A DNA stretch of 45,308 bases. Source: Kiloniellaceae bacterium (GTDB taxonomy: Bacteria; Pseudomonadota; Alphaproteobacteria; Kiloniellales; J153). Location: NCBI GenBank assembly GCA_021776175.1, contig JAJFGJ010000004.1, positions 1-45,308 of the forward strand. Reading direction: 5' to 3'. Below the pieces are notes generated by a model that saw only the letters and a list, made by a program, of their open reading frames with translations, made no database searches and was not told where the DNA came from. Positions 25,344-34,322 of this stretch are shown one piece after another (position 1 is the first letter of the stretch; each line of letters opens with the position of its first letter). A program made the translations under genes and the position numbers.

Positions 25344-27617
25344 CTACTTCGTCTCGGCGCGCGTAACCCCGTCCCAATCCGGACCCGGCGGGTTGTCCTG
25401 GAAGGTTCGCGCCCGCGCCGCCATGAGATCGTAATAGGGAATCAGGGGAAGCTCGAGGCGCACGGCGTATTCCCGGCACGCGTTCATGCGCTCCAGCGCC
25501 GTATCCCAGGCCTGCGTGCGATACGATTCGAGCATCTGGCCGTGGCGCATGGATAGAGCGCGGAAGCTGCTATAGCTGTCCGTATCGACGGCGCCGAGAA
25601 GGGCGTGAATGGTCTCCGGCGTATTCTTGCCTTTGACCTTGAGCCTATCGAGTTCCAGCATCGCGAAGTGGCCCGCCACGGCGCGGGCCGTCGCACCGCC
25701 GAGCAGGATGGTAACGCCGTAGACCCGCGTCTGGCCTTCGAGGCGCGAGGCGACATTCACCGGATCCCCGAGCACCGTGTAATCGAAGCGCAGGTCGGAA
25801 CCGAAGTTGCCGACCACGCACTCGCCGCTGTTGATCCCGATCCCAACGCGCAAGGGTTGAAAGTTCCGCCCCTCGGCTTCGGCCGTCAAGGCTCTCTCGG
25901 CATTGAGCGTGTCCAGGGCGCGAACCATGGCCAGCGCGGTTTCGCACGCATTGGCTTGGTGACGGGCGTCATCCAGCGGCGCGTTCCAAAACGCCATGAT
26001 GGCATCGCCCATGTACTTGTCGATGGTACCGCGCCGCGCGACGATCTCATTCGTCAGCGGCGTCAGCAGGCGGTTCATCAGGCGCGTCAGGCCTTGCGGA
26101 TCGCTCTTATAGCGTTCGGCAATGGCGGTGAAGCCATGCGCGTCGCAAAACAGGACCGTCATTTCCTTGGTCTGCCCGCCGAGTACCAGTTGATCCGGAT
26201 TCCCGGCGAGCTGCTCGACCAATTCCGGCGACAGGTATTGGCTGAAGGCGCCGCGTACCTGGCGCCGCTGCGCCTCCTCGCGGAAGTAGTTGACGAAAAC
26301 CATGGGCACGTAAATCGCCAGTCCGGCGATCAGCGAATAGGCAACATCGAGCAGAATCAGCCGGTCGACGAAGAGATACCAGGACAATCCCATCAGGGCG
26401 GCCGCGACCCCGGCCCCCAGAAGCATGGTGAAAGCCGCGCCGAGCACGGGAACGATCGCGACCACCAGAAATCCCGCCAGGGCGGTCATGACCAACTCCG
26501 CGGCCAGCGTGAAGTTGGGCCGAGCCAGGAAATTTTGGGTCAGAATCGTCTCAAGCAATTGCGCGTGAACCTCGACACCCGGCATCACCGGATTAAGTGG
26601 CGTCGCCTTGACATCGTATAAGCCGGTCGCGGAGGTGCCTATAAGGATCAGCTTATTGGCTAGGCGCTCTCTCGGCACCTCGCCCGACAAGACCGCATGC
26701 GCGGAAACATAGCGGCTGGGATCGTGCTTCGCGTAGCGCACCCAGATTCGACCACGCGGGCCGGTCGGAATCTCGTTCCCCCCGACCACCAGGGAACGGA
26801 TGCCATTCTTGTCGCTCTTGACCGCAAAGGCGCTTTGCCCGGTCGCCACGCGCAACATTTCGAGCGCCAGGGAAGGAACGACGGTGTCGCGTATGACGAT
26901 CGCGCCTGAAACCCGCCGCACGATATTGTCGTCATCCGGGATTAGCGTGATGGTACCATGGCCGGGCACGGCGTCTTCCAGAATTTCCAGGTTGCGCACG
27001 ATACCGGAGAACCGCGGCAGGTAGCGCTTCGGGTCTCCGCCCAAGGAGGCCAGCGGCGGTGCCCGCACCGGGCGATCGAAGTCGCCAAGCTCACGGTGGT
27101 AACCGGCTTGGCCGAGTACCGCCCGTGTACGCCGAAGCACCTGCGAGAAGATCCAATCGTTGGTCGGCATGTTCTCAAGTTCCCGGCGTACGGCGCCATC
27201 CAGGGTGATCAGCGACTTCGCCACACTGTCCGGAGAAACGCGGTCGGGTTCCGCGAATACGATGTCGAATCCGACGGCGATGGCCGGCGCATCGCGTAAT
27301 TTTCTCACCAGCTCGGCAACCTGGGTGCGCGGCCAGGGCCATTGGCCGTACTTGGCCAAGCTTTCCTCATCGATGTCCACGATCAAGACCGGCTGCGGTG
27401 GCGAAACGCGCGGATGTATCGACTGATAGAGATCGAAGGTATGAAGACGAAGAGTCCGTACCGGCGCCGGGTCCCAAACTCGCACCGCGAATACCGCCAC
27501 CAAAATCGCGAGGCCCAGCACGCGGCCCACGCCGAAGCGCCGAAGCACCCGCAGAACGCGCCGCCGGATAGAATGGAAGCCAAATACCGGCGTGGAAGAT
27601 TTGACGGGGCGGGCCAT
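25344..27617 (-). CDS. CHASE2-domain adenylate/guanylate cyclase
   Basis: A 757-residue membrane receptor cyclase. An N-terminal membrane helix near 20-38 is followed by a CHASE2 sensor domain in the periplasm (about 45-330), three membrane helices (about 369-442), and a class III cyclase domain from about 486. The catalytic domain shows VLFCDAHGFTAIAERY with the metal-binding Asp, DKYMGDAIMAFWNAP with the second Asp, GIGINSGECVVGNFGS and VASRLEGQTRVYG. ATG 27617 is chosen because it follows the D-aminoacylase stop by 12 nt; an upstream in-frame ATG at 27719 would overlap that gene. It is last in a run of minus-strand genes. The signal sensed is unknown; the product is cAMP or, less likely, cGMP. 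Confidence 0.92.
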   Translation of the reverse strand: MARPVKSSTPVFGFHSIRRRVLRVLRRFGVGRVLGLAILVAVFAVRVWDPAPVRTLRLHTFDLYQSIHPRVSPPQPVLIVDIDEESLAKYGQWPWPRTQVAELVRKLRDAPAIAVGFDIVFAEPDRVSPDSVAKSLITLDGAVRRELENMPTNDWIFSQVLRRTRAVLGQAGYHRELGDFDRPVRAPPLASLGGDPKRYLPRFSGIVRNLEILEDAVPGHGTITLIPDDDNIVRRVSGAIVIRDTVVPSLALEMLRVATGQSAFAVKSDKNGIRSLVVGGNEIPTGPRGRIWVRYAKHDPSRYVSAHAVLSGEVPRERLANKLILIGTSATGLYDVKATPLNPVMPGVEVHAQLLETILTQNFLARPNFTLAAELVMTALAGFLVVAIVPVLGAAFTMLLGAGVAAALMGLSWYLFVDRLILLDVAYSLIAGLAIYVPMVFVNYFREEAQRRQVRGAFSQYLSPELVEQLAGNPDQLVLGGQTKEMTVLFCDAHGFTAIAERYKSDPQGLTRLMNRLLTPLTNEIVARRGTIDKYMGDAIMAFWNAPLDDARHQANACETALAMVRALDTLNAERALTAEAEGRNFQPLRVGIGINSGECVVGNFGSDLRFDYTVLGDPVNVASRLEGQTRVYGVTILLGGATARAVAGHFAMLELDRLKVKGKNTPETIHALLGAVDTDSYSSFRALSMRHGQMLESYRTQAWDTALERMNACREYAVRLELPLIPYYDLMAARARTFQDNPPGPDWDGVTRAETK

Positions 27618-27628
27618 AGGGCTTCGCG

Positions 27629-29308
27629 TTAGGCCGCGAAGTCGCGCAACAAACGGCCGGGCCGGCCACGGCCAGGGACGGCGGCGCCCGCTTCCGCGAC
27701 CTTCACCCCATTGACCCACACGCCTTCAAGCCCGAGGGCGGAGGTTGTCAGACGTGGCGCGCCGCCCGGCAGGTCATGAACCCGGCGCGCCGGACCGCGG
27801 CCCACGCGCGCGGGATCGAACAGCAAGAGATCCGCCGCCGCCGCCACTTCCAGGCGGCCACGCCCGGGGATGCCGAATATATCGGCCGGGCGCCCCGTTA
27901 GCTGCCATACCGCTTCCTCCAGCGGCAAGGCGCCCAGCTCGCGCACCCAATGACCCAGCAAGTGCAGACCGAACCCGGCATCGCAAAAAAAGGTTAGATG
28001 CGCGCCAGCGTCCGACAGCGAGATGCTGGCATGGGGGTCGCGCAGCATGCGGCCGACAGCGGCCTCGTCCGAATTCAGGAGAACGGCCGTGAAGACGGTT
28101 TCAAGATTCTCGGAGATGCTGAAATCCAGCATCCAATCCAGCGGGTCCCGGTCGGCCGCGGCGGCCAGGGCACCCACGCTTTGCCCTTCCAAATTCCGGT
28201 TTTCCGCCATCGCGGCTTCAAGCAGGTTAAGCTTGTGCCATTCCCCATTGAAAAGGCGCACGGCGGCCGGAACCTCCAGCTCCGCCTTCACCCGGGCGCG
28301 GAATTCGGGATCGGCAAAAACCGCCTTTACCTCGTCCCCCTGGGCCTGCATGGCGGGCAACCAGGCCGCGAGACCCTCGAAGGGATAGGGCGAGCGCATG
28401 GTGAAGTCGTTGGTCAGCGGACAGCAGGAAACCTGACCGTAGAGGTTGCGGCCACGCCCCTGCGCCGCACCAATCCGGCGTAAATCCTCGAAGGTCTGAT
28501 CCGGGCGGGTGCTGTTGTGCAGCAGGGCGGCGATCATGACCGGCCGGCCGTTGGCGGCGGCCAGGTCCTCCAGGAACTCGATGCTGGTTCCCGAGCCCTT
28601 GGTCAACATGAAGAGCCCACGCCCGGCCTCCCCCAGGGCGCCGGTGAGTGCGCGCATCTCCGCCTCGCCGGCCAGGCGCGAGGGCATGGGCACGCCGCCC
28701 TCGCCATTGTGCTGGCCGGCGGTCGAGGTCGCGAAACCCACGGCGCCGACCTTGAGCGCATCGAGCACGATCGAGCGCATCTCGTTAATCTCGCCGGATG
28801 TGGCGTCACGCCTTGTCGCCTCCTCGCCCATGACCCAGGTGCGTAGCGAGGAATGGCCGATAAAGGCGGCGATGTTCGGCACCGCGCCCGCCGCCTCCAA
28901 AAAATCGAGGTATTGCGGGAAGGTCTCGAAATCCCAGTTTATGCCGTCGCGCAGCACCTCCAGCGACATGCCCTCGACATGGGTCAGGTTGCGCATGGTC
29001 AAGTCGCGGTCATGCGGCTTACAGGGGGCGATGGTAAAGCCGCAATTGCCGATCACGGCGGTGGTCACCCCCAATTCCGGCGAAGGCGTGACGCCGGGAT
29101 CCCAGGTGATCTGCGCGTCGTAGTGGGTGTGAGTGTCGATGATGCCGGGACACAGCACCAGACCATCGGCCCCTATCTCCTCGCGACCCGGCCCCAGCGA
29201 CGGCCCGATCTCGGCGATCCGATCGCCGCGCACGGCCAAATCGGCGGCCCGTTCCGGCGCGCCGGTTCCGTCGATCACCCGCGCGCCGCGGATCACTAGA
29301 TCATACAT
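27629..29308 (-). CDS. N-acyl-D-amino-acid deacylase (amidohydrolase)
   Basis: A 559-residue amidohydrolase-superfamily enzyme of the D-aminoacylase branch, which releases D-amino acids from N-acyl-D-amino acids. Seen: VIDGTGAPERAADLAVRGDR, CPGIIDTHTHYDAQ with the metal-binding HxH, GNCGFTIAPC, and SDAGAHLTFFCDAGF with the catalytic Asp near 430. The C-terminal DLPGGAPRLTTSALGLEGVW matches this branch. It sits 58 nt after the persulfide dioxygenase gene and 12 nt before the cyclase start, so co-transcription is likely. Confidence 0.92.
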   Translation of the reverse strand: MYDLVIRGARVIDGTGAPERAADLAVRGDRIAEIGPSLGPGREEIGADGLVLCPGIIDTHTHYDAQITWDPGVTPSPELGVTTAVIGNCGFTIAPCKPHDRDLTMRNLTHVEGMSLEVLRDGINWDFETFPQYLDFLEAAGAVPNIAAFIGHSSLRTWVMGEEATRRDATSGEINEMRSIVLDALKVGAVGFATSTAGQHNGEGGVPMPSRLAGEAEMRALTGALGEAGRGLFMLTKGSGTSIEFLEDLAAANGRPVMIAALLHNSTRPDQTFEDLRRIGAAQGRGRNLYGQVSCCPLTNDFTMRSPYPFEGLAAWLPAMQAQGDEVKAVFADPEFRARVKAELEVPAAVRLFNGEWHKLNLLEAAMAENRNLEGQSVGALAAAADRDPLDWMLDFSISENLETVFTAVLLNSDEAAVGRMLRDPHASISLSDAGAHLTFFCDAGFGLHLLGHWVRELGALPLEEAVWQLTGRPADIFGIPGRGRLEVAAAADLLLFDPARVGRGPARRVHDLPGGAPRLTTSALGLEGVWVNGVKVAEAGAAVPGRGRPGRLLRDFAA

Positions 29309-29366
29309 GCTAAATCCATTTTCATACGATGCTGCTTGGTCGCGGTACTATCAAGCCAAGGTTCCA

Positions 29367-30413
29367 TCAAGCCGAGGCGCCCGCGACCCTCCCGCCCGCT
29401 TTCTTCCAAGCGTCGAGCCCACCCTTGATATGGCAGGCCCGCGTCAACCCGGCCTCCTGCGCGCTTTGGACAGCCATGGCGGAACGTTCGCCGTAGGCGC
29501 AGTAGAACACCAGCCGCTTGCCGGTCGCCGTTGCCAAGATGTGCAGCAAACCGCCGGACGCCACGTTTTCCCGCAATTCCGCATAGGGCGCGTGAACGCA
29601 GCCGGGAATCTCGCCGTGGCGTTCGCGCTCCACCGCCTCGCGCAAATCGACCAATACAATACCCGGCGCGCCGAGCAAATCGGCCATTTCATCGCAGGTC
29701 AAAGACCAACCTCGCGCCTCGACCTCATCCTGATGGAGACCGACATTCAAATTGGCCGGCACGGCCACATCCATCATCTTGGGGTTGGGCAGATTGAGAT
29801 TGTTCATCAGTTCGACGTATTCCTCGCACGACGCAACCTGTAGGCGCGGGTTGAAGGCCCGTTCCTCGGCGATGGTGCTGACCGTGTCGCCCTTATAGTC
29901 GTGTCCCGGGTAGACGAGGGTCTCATCCGGCAGCTTCAATAACTTGTTGAAGAGCGAATCGTACTGCGCCAGGGGATCGCCACTCTGAAAATCGGTCCGC
30001 CCGGTGCCGCGTATAAACAGCGTGTCCCCGGTAAAGACCCTATCATCCATGGCGAAGCTATAGGAATCGTCCGTGTGTCCGGGCGTGTGGATCGCACGCA
30101 GGGTCACGCCTTCGATATCGATGCGGTCGCCGTCGCCGACCCGGACCGAAACCACATCCACGCCACTTTCTTGTCCCATCACGGTGATGCAGCGGGTGCG
30201 GTCACGCAGCGCACCCATCCCGGTGATATGATCGGCATGTACGTGCGTGTCGATAGCCTTGACCAGCTTGAGATCCAACTCGGTGAGCAATTGCAAGTAG
30301 CGGTCGACTTTTTCAAGCACGGAATCGATAATCAAAGCCTCGCCGCCGCGCCGGCTCGCGATCAAGTAGGTATAGGTGCAGGAGGCACTGTCGAAGAGTT
30401 GGCGGAAGATCAT
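29367..30413 (-). CDS. Persulfide dioxygenase-rhodanese fusion
   Basis: A 348-residue fusion. The N-terminal metallo-beta-lactamase-fold domain (1 to about 235) is ETHE1-like: DTHVHADHITGMG holds the metal motif, followed by TPGHTDDSYSF, VFTGDTLFIRGTGRTDFQSG and YPGHDYKG. ETHE1-type enzymes oxidise glutathione persulfide to sulfite with O2. The C-terminal rhodanese domain (about 250-345) has the active-site loop CAYGERSA, a Cys-X4-Arg-Ser type, which can move sulfane sulfur to or from glutathione. ATG 30413 is chosen; a longer frame upstream is only the shifted antisense of the DapA-family gene. It lies 8 nt after that gene's stop, so co-transcription is likely. Confidence 0.93.
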   Translation of the reverse strand: MIFRQLFDSASCTYTYLIASRRGGEALIIDSVLEKVDRYLQLLTELDLKLVKAIDTHVHADHITGMGALRDRTRCITVMGQESGVDVVSVRVGDGDRIDIEGVTLRAIHTPGHTDDSYSFAMDDRVFTGDTLFIRGTGRTDFQSGDPLAQYDSLFNKLLKLPDETLVYPGHDYKGDTVSTIAEERAFNPRLQVASCEEYVELMNNLNLPNPKMMDVAVPANLNVGLHQDEVEARGWSLTCDEMADLLGAPGIVLVDLREAVERERHGEIPGCVHAPYAELRENVASGGLLHILATATGKRLVFYCAYGERSAMAVQSAQEAGLTRACHIKGGLDAWKKAGGRVAGASA

Positions 30414-30421
30414 TATGTGTT

Positions 30422-31324
30422 TTAAGCCGCCTTGCTGGGCCGGGTATCGAGCGCGCTTTGCACGATGCCGGCGACGCGTTCGCGTTCCTCGCCTTCCAGG
30501 GCCATGCGCGGGGCGCGCACCGTTTCGGTACCCAGGCCGGCCATGGCCTGAGCCAACTTGATGTACTGCACAAGCTTGACATGACAGTCCAGGTGCAGCG
30601 CCGGGGTGAACCATCGATACAGGGCGCGCGCCTCGTCCCAGCGGCCTTTGGATAGAAGCTGCCAGAGCTGTACGCTCTCGTGCGGGAAGGCATTGACCAG
30701 GCCGGCGACCCAGCCGGTCACGCCCAGCATGGCGGCCTCCATGGCCAGATCGTCGACACCGCAAAATAGAGTGTAGCGGTCGCCGCAAATATTGAAGATA
30801 TCGGTGATCCGGCGCGGATCGTCGGAGGATTCCTTGATCGCGACGATAGTCTCTTGATCGGCTAGTTCGCTGAAACCTTCCGGCGGAATATCGATGCCGT
30901 AGGACACGGGATTGTTGTAGACCATGATCGGCAAGTCGCTGGCCCGCGCGACCGTCTTGAAGTGGTGCAGGGTTTCGCGCAGGTCGGACTTGTAGACCAT
31001 GCCCGGCAGAACCATGAGGCCATCGACGCCGAGCTTCTGCGCGTCCTCGGCTAGGCGGCAGGCAGCGGCGGTCGAGAATTCGGCGACCCCCGTTAACACC
31101 GGCACCCGGCCCGCCGCAGTATCCAAGGTCGCCTTCAGAACGTCGCGCTTTTCCTGGGCCTCCATGGTCGTGCTTTCGCCCAGGGTGCCGAGCATGACCA
31201 AGCCGTCGACCCCGGCACCGATCAAGGTATCCGCGTGGGCCACCGTCGCCTCTAGGTCGAGGGATTGATCGGCCCGAAACTGCGTCGTCGCCGCCGGAAA
31301 CACCCCTTTCCAGGAAACCTCCAT
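30422..31324 (-). CDS. DapA-family aldolase/lyase
   Basis: A 300-residue TIM-barrel protein of the dihydrodipicolinate synthase/N-acetylneuraminate lyase family. The Schiff-base Lys is in IVAIKESSDDPRR (about residue 163), the Tyr of VYNNPVSYGIDI (about 137) is kept, and GTLGESTTM matches the GTTGE motif of the family with one change. The lack of the lysine-pathway neighbours argues against true DapA. A role in 4-hydroxyproline or sugar-acid degradation is possible, since a hydroxyproline epimerase lies 5 kb away, but this is inference. It is the first gene of a run with the persulfide dioxygenase, D-aminoacylase and cyclase genes. Confidence 0.85.
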   Translation of the reverse strand: MEVSWKGVFPAATTQFRADQSLDLEATVAHADTLIGAGVDGLVMLGTLGESTTMEAQEKRDVLKATLDTAAGRVPVLTGVAEFSTAAACRLAEDAQKLGVDGLMVLPGMVYKSDLRETLHHFKTVARASDLPIMVYNNPVSYGIDIPPEGFSELADQETIVAIKESSDDPRRITDIFNICGDRYTLFCGVDDLAMEAAMLGVTGWVAGLVNAFPHESVQLWQLLSKGRWDEARALYRWFTPALHLDCHVKLVQYIKLAQAMAGLGTETVRAPRMALEGEERERVAGIVQSALDTRPSKAA

Positions 31325-31425
31325 GCTTCACCCGCCTTTGTCATGTGTGCGTTTTGACGCTCAAGGTAGCATCTCCCGGACAGAATGGAATACTCCGAAA
31401 TCGGGGACCTAGGGCCTGCCGCGCC

Positions 31426-31440
31426 TATGATCCAGGTCAC
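31426..31440. promoter_or_regulatory. FNR-like box upstream of the P-type ATPase
   Basis: TATGATCCAGGTCA at 31426-31439 is identical to the 14-mer before the FtsH-type gene. It lies 93 nt upstream of the ATPase start and 102 nt upstream of the divergent DapA-family start. A -10-like TATAGA at 31478-31483 would put it about 56 bp upstream of the start of transcription, not at the class II position, so its target is less certain than at 5483. Confidence 0.45.
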
Positions 31441-31532
31441 GGCGCGCGATGTTGCGGTGCGGCAAAAAAGGTGCCCATATAGACAGGAGGCCCTGTGGAT
31501 ATTCCCCGGCCCCTCGTTCCAAGATCGAATTC

Positions 31533-34217
31533 ATGACCTTGCCGTCCGCTTGGCATGCCGCCCATCACGACCTGGCGCTTCAGCGGCTAGGCGCCAAGTT
31601 GCACGGCCTATCCACGAGCGAGGCCGAAACGCGGCGCGCGCGCCATGGCCCCAACGAACTGCCGCCGCAACGGTTGCGCGCCCCCTTCCTGCGTTTTCTA
31701 GATCAATTCCATAACGTATTGATCTATGTCCTGATCGCGGCCGGGGCGATCACCGCCGGCCTTGGCCACGCCATCGATTCGGCGGTGATATTCGGTGTCG
31801 TCCTGATCAATGCAGCAATCGGGTTCGTGCAAGAGGGTAAGGCCCAATCGGCGCTGAACTCCATTCGGCGCATGCTTTCTCCGCGGGCCCTGACACTACG
31901 CGACGGCCGTCGTATCCCCATCGCCGCGCGCGAGCTGGTGCCGGGCGATATGGTGTTCCTGGCCTCGGGCGATAAGGTCCCAGCCGACCTGCGCCTGGTG
32001 CAAACCAAGGGCCTGCGCCTCCAGGAGGCCGCCCTGACCGGAGAATCCCTGGCCGCCGACAAGGGTATTACTCCGGTCCCGTCTGAAGCGCCCCTCGCCG
32101 AGCGATCTTGCATGGCCTATGCCGGAACCCTGGTCGCGGCGGGGGTCGGTGCGGGGGTCGTCGTCGCGACCGGAACACAGACCGAGATCGGCCGCATCAG
32201 TTCCATGCTGAAGAAAATTCATCCGCTAACCACGCCCTTGCTGCGGCAGATGGCGGTTTTCGGCCGCGTGCTGACCTTCGCGATCTTGGCAATCGCAACC
32301 GCCACTTTCGCGTTTGGGGTCATCTTTCGAGACTACGGCGCGGACGAAATGTTCTTAGCCGCCGTCGGATTGTCCGTGGCCGCCATTCCCGAAGGCCTAC
32401 CGGCCATCATGACCATAGCGCTGGCTGTCGGTGTCGAGCGCATGGCGCGGCGTCATGCCATTATCCGCCGGCTGCCCGCGGTCGAGACCTTGGGCGCCGT
32501 ATCCATTATATGCTCAGATAAGACGGGAACCCTGACCCGCAACGAGATGGCGGTGATGGGCGTGGCCGCCGGGCATGACATGTTCGAGGTGACGGGATCG
32601 GGGTATTCGCCGGAGGGCGAAATACGGCTCGCGGGACGGCGGGCCGGCGCGGACCGCGCCCCTCTGCTGCACGCCTTGGCAAGAGGCGCCTTCCTGTGCA
32701 GCGACGCGAGCCTGCGTCACGGCGAGGGCGAATGGACCGTCGACGGCGACCCCATGGAGGGCGCCTTGATCGCATTCGCACGCAAGGCGGGGGTCGATCC
32801 CGACGCCGAGGGCGCGGCCTGGCATCGCCTGGATGCCATCCCTTTCGAGGCGGAACATCGCTTCATGGCGACCCTGCATCGCGACATTGAAGGAACAATA
32901 CTGATCCACGTGAAAGGGGCACCGGAGCGTATTTTGGAGATGTGCGACCGGCAGTGCACGGAGACCGGCGACGCGCCTTTGGACCCCTCTTACTGGCACA
33001 AGCAAATCACGGCCACCACAGAGCAGGGGCAACGAGTGCTGGCGCTGGCCGTGCTAGCTACGCGGCCCGATCACGCGGAACTGGAGTTTGCCGATGTCGC
33101 GTCCGGGCTCACGCTTTTAGGCATCTTCGGTCTGGCCGACCCACCGCGCGCGGAGTCCATCGAAGCCGTCGCACGCTGCCAGAGCGCCGGGATACAGGTC
33201 AAAATGATCACCGGCGATCACGCGGGCACGGCGGCCGCCATCGCACGGCAACTGGGGCTTGCGCGGCCAGAAGCCGTTTTGACGGGCCGCCAGATCGAGG
33301 CCATGGACGACTCCGACCTGCGGGCCCGCGTTGGCGATGTGGACGTCTTTGCCCGCGCCAGCCCGGAACACAAGTTACGGCTCGTTCAAGCGCTTCAGGC
33401 AAATAACCACATTGTCGCCATGACCGGCGATGGCGTGAACGACGCGCCGGCGCTGAAACGTGCCGATGTCGGCGTGGCCATGGGGCAAAAAGGAACCGAG
33501 GCCGCGAAGGAAGCGGCGGAGATGGTCTTGGCGGACGATAACTTTGCCTCGATCGCGCATGCGGTCGAAGAAGGGCGAACGGTCTACGATAACCTGAAGA
33601 AAGCCATCACCTTCATCCTGCCGACCAATGGCGGCGAGGCCTTGATGATCGTCGCCGCGATCGCCTTGGGCCACGCCCTGCCGATCACACCGGTTCAGAT
33701 ACTGTGGGTGAATATGATCACGGCCGTAACCTTGGCGCTGGCACTGGCATTCGAACCGGCCGAGCATGACGTCATGGCGCGGCCGCCGCGCGCACCGGCT
33801 GAACCCATCCTTTCGCGTTTCCTGATATGGCGAATCGCGTTCGTCTCCACCATCATGCTGGCTGGCACTTTCGGTCTCTTTATATGGGAGAGGGATCATG
33901 GCGCCGGGGTGGCGGAAGCCCGTACCGTGGCGGTCAACGCATTGGTCATGTTCGAGGTGTTCTATGCCATGAACGCCCGTTATCTCCGCGCCAACACTTT
34001 CACTTGGCGGGGTCTGTTCGGAAGCCGCCTATTGCTCCTCGCCGCCGGTTTGGTCATCGCCATGCAGGTCATGTTCACCTACGCCGGTTTCATGCAAGTC
34101 TTGTTCGACACGCGCCCGCTTCCGGCTGAAGCCTGGGTTCGATTGGTCGCCGTCGCCTCGTCGGTCTATCTCCTGGTTGAGTTGGAGAAATGGGCGTTGC
34201 GCGAACCCGCGCGCTAA
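31533..34217 (+). CDS. Cation-transporting P-type ATPase
   Basis: An 894-residue P2-type ATPase. N-terminal cation-ATPase domain contains RHGPNELPPQ; TGES actuator motif near 168; PEGLPAIMTIALAVGVERMARR in M4 near 288; phosphorylation motif SDKTGTLT near 327; and hinge MTGDGVNDAPALKRADVGVAM near 629. These are split for clarity and match the calcium/PMR1-like branch. In M6, WVNMITAVTLALALAFEPAE lacks the Asp of the NxxTD site that coordinates Ca2+ in SERCA, so the ion is uncertain. ATG 31533 is preferred over 31449, which adds a non-family Arg/Cys-rich tail. No obvious ribosome site is seen. The gene has an FNR-like box upstream. Confidence 0.9.
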   Translation: MTLPSAWHAAHHDLALQRLGAKLHGLSTSEAETRRARHGPNELPPQRLRAPFLRFLDQFHNVLIYVLIAAGAITAGLGHAIDSAVIFGVVLINAAIGFVQEGKAQSALNSIRRMLSPRALTLRDGRRIPIAARELVPGDMVFLASGDKVPADLRLVQTKGLRLQEAALTGESLAADKGITPVPSEAPLAERSCMAYAGTLVAAGVGAGVVVATGTQTEIGRISSMLKKIHPLTTPLLRQMAVFGRVLTFAILAIATATFAFGVIFRDYGADEMFLAAVGLSVAAIPEGLPAIMTIALAVGVERMARRHAIIRRLPAVETLGAVSIICSDKTGTLTRNEMAVMGVAAGHDMFEVTGSGYSPEGEIRLAGRRAGADRAPLLHALARGAFLCSDASLRHGEGEWTVDGDPMEGALIAFARKAGVDPDAEGAAWHRLDAIPFEAEHRFMATLHRDIEGTILIHVKGAPERILEMCDRQCTETGDAPLDPSYWHKQITATTEQGQRVLALAVLATRPDHAELEFADVASGLTLLGIFGLADPPRAESIEAVARCQSAGIQVKMITGDHAGTAAAIARQLGLARPEAVLTGRQIEAMDDSDLRARVGDVDVFARASPEHKLRLVQALQANNHIVAMTGDGVNDAPALKRADVGVAMGQKGTEAAKEAAEMVLADDNFASIAHAVEEGRTVYDNLKKAITFILPTNGGEALMIVAAIALGHALPITPVQILWVNMITAVTLALALAFEPAEHDVMARPPRAPAEPILSRFLIWRIAFVSTIMLAGTFGLFIWERDHGAGVAEARTVAVNALVMFEVFYAMNARYLRANTFTWRGLFGSRLLLLAAGLVIAMQVMFTYAGFMQVLFDTRPLPAEAWVRLVAVASSVYLLVELEKWALREPAR

Positions 34218-34322
34218 ACGCATTACGATCTAGACCGACGCCATCGCACAACCGTAGGATAACAACGTGGGATTCGCTAAGCTGGATCTCCAGGGAGAAA
34301 CAGTCCGGGGGAAAACTGTATA

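Noticed and set aside
30414..31331. Long N-terminal extension of the persulfide dioxygenase frame
   Set aside because: It runs out of phase over the DapA-family gene, is Arg/Gly-rich and has no family similarity; the gene starts at 30413.
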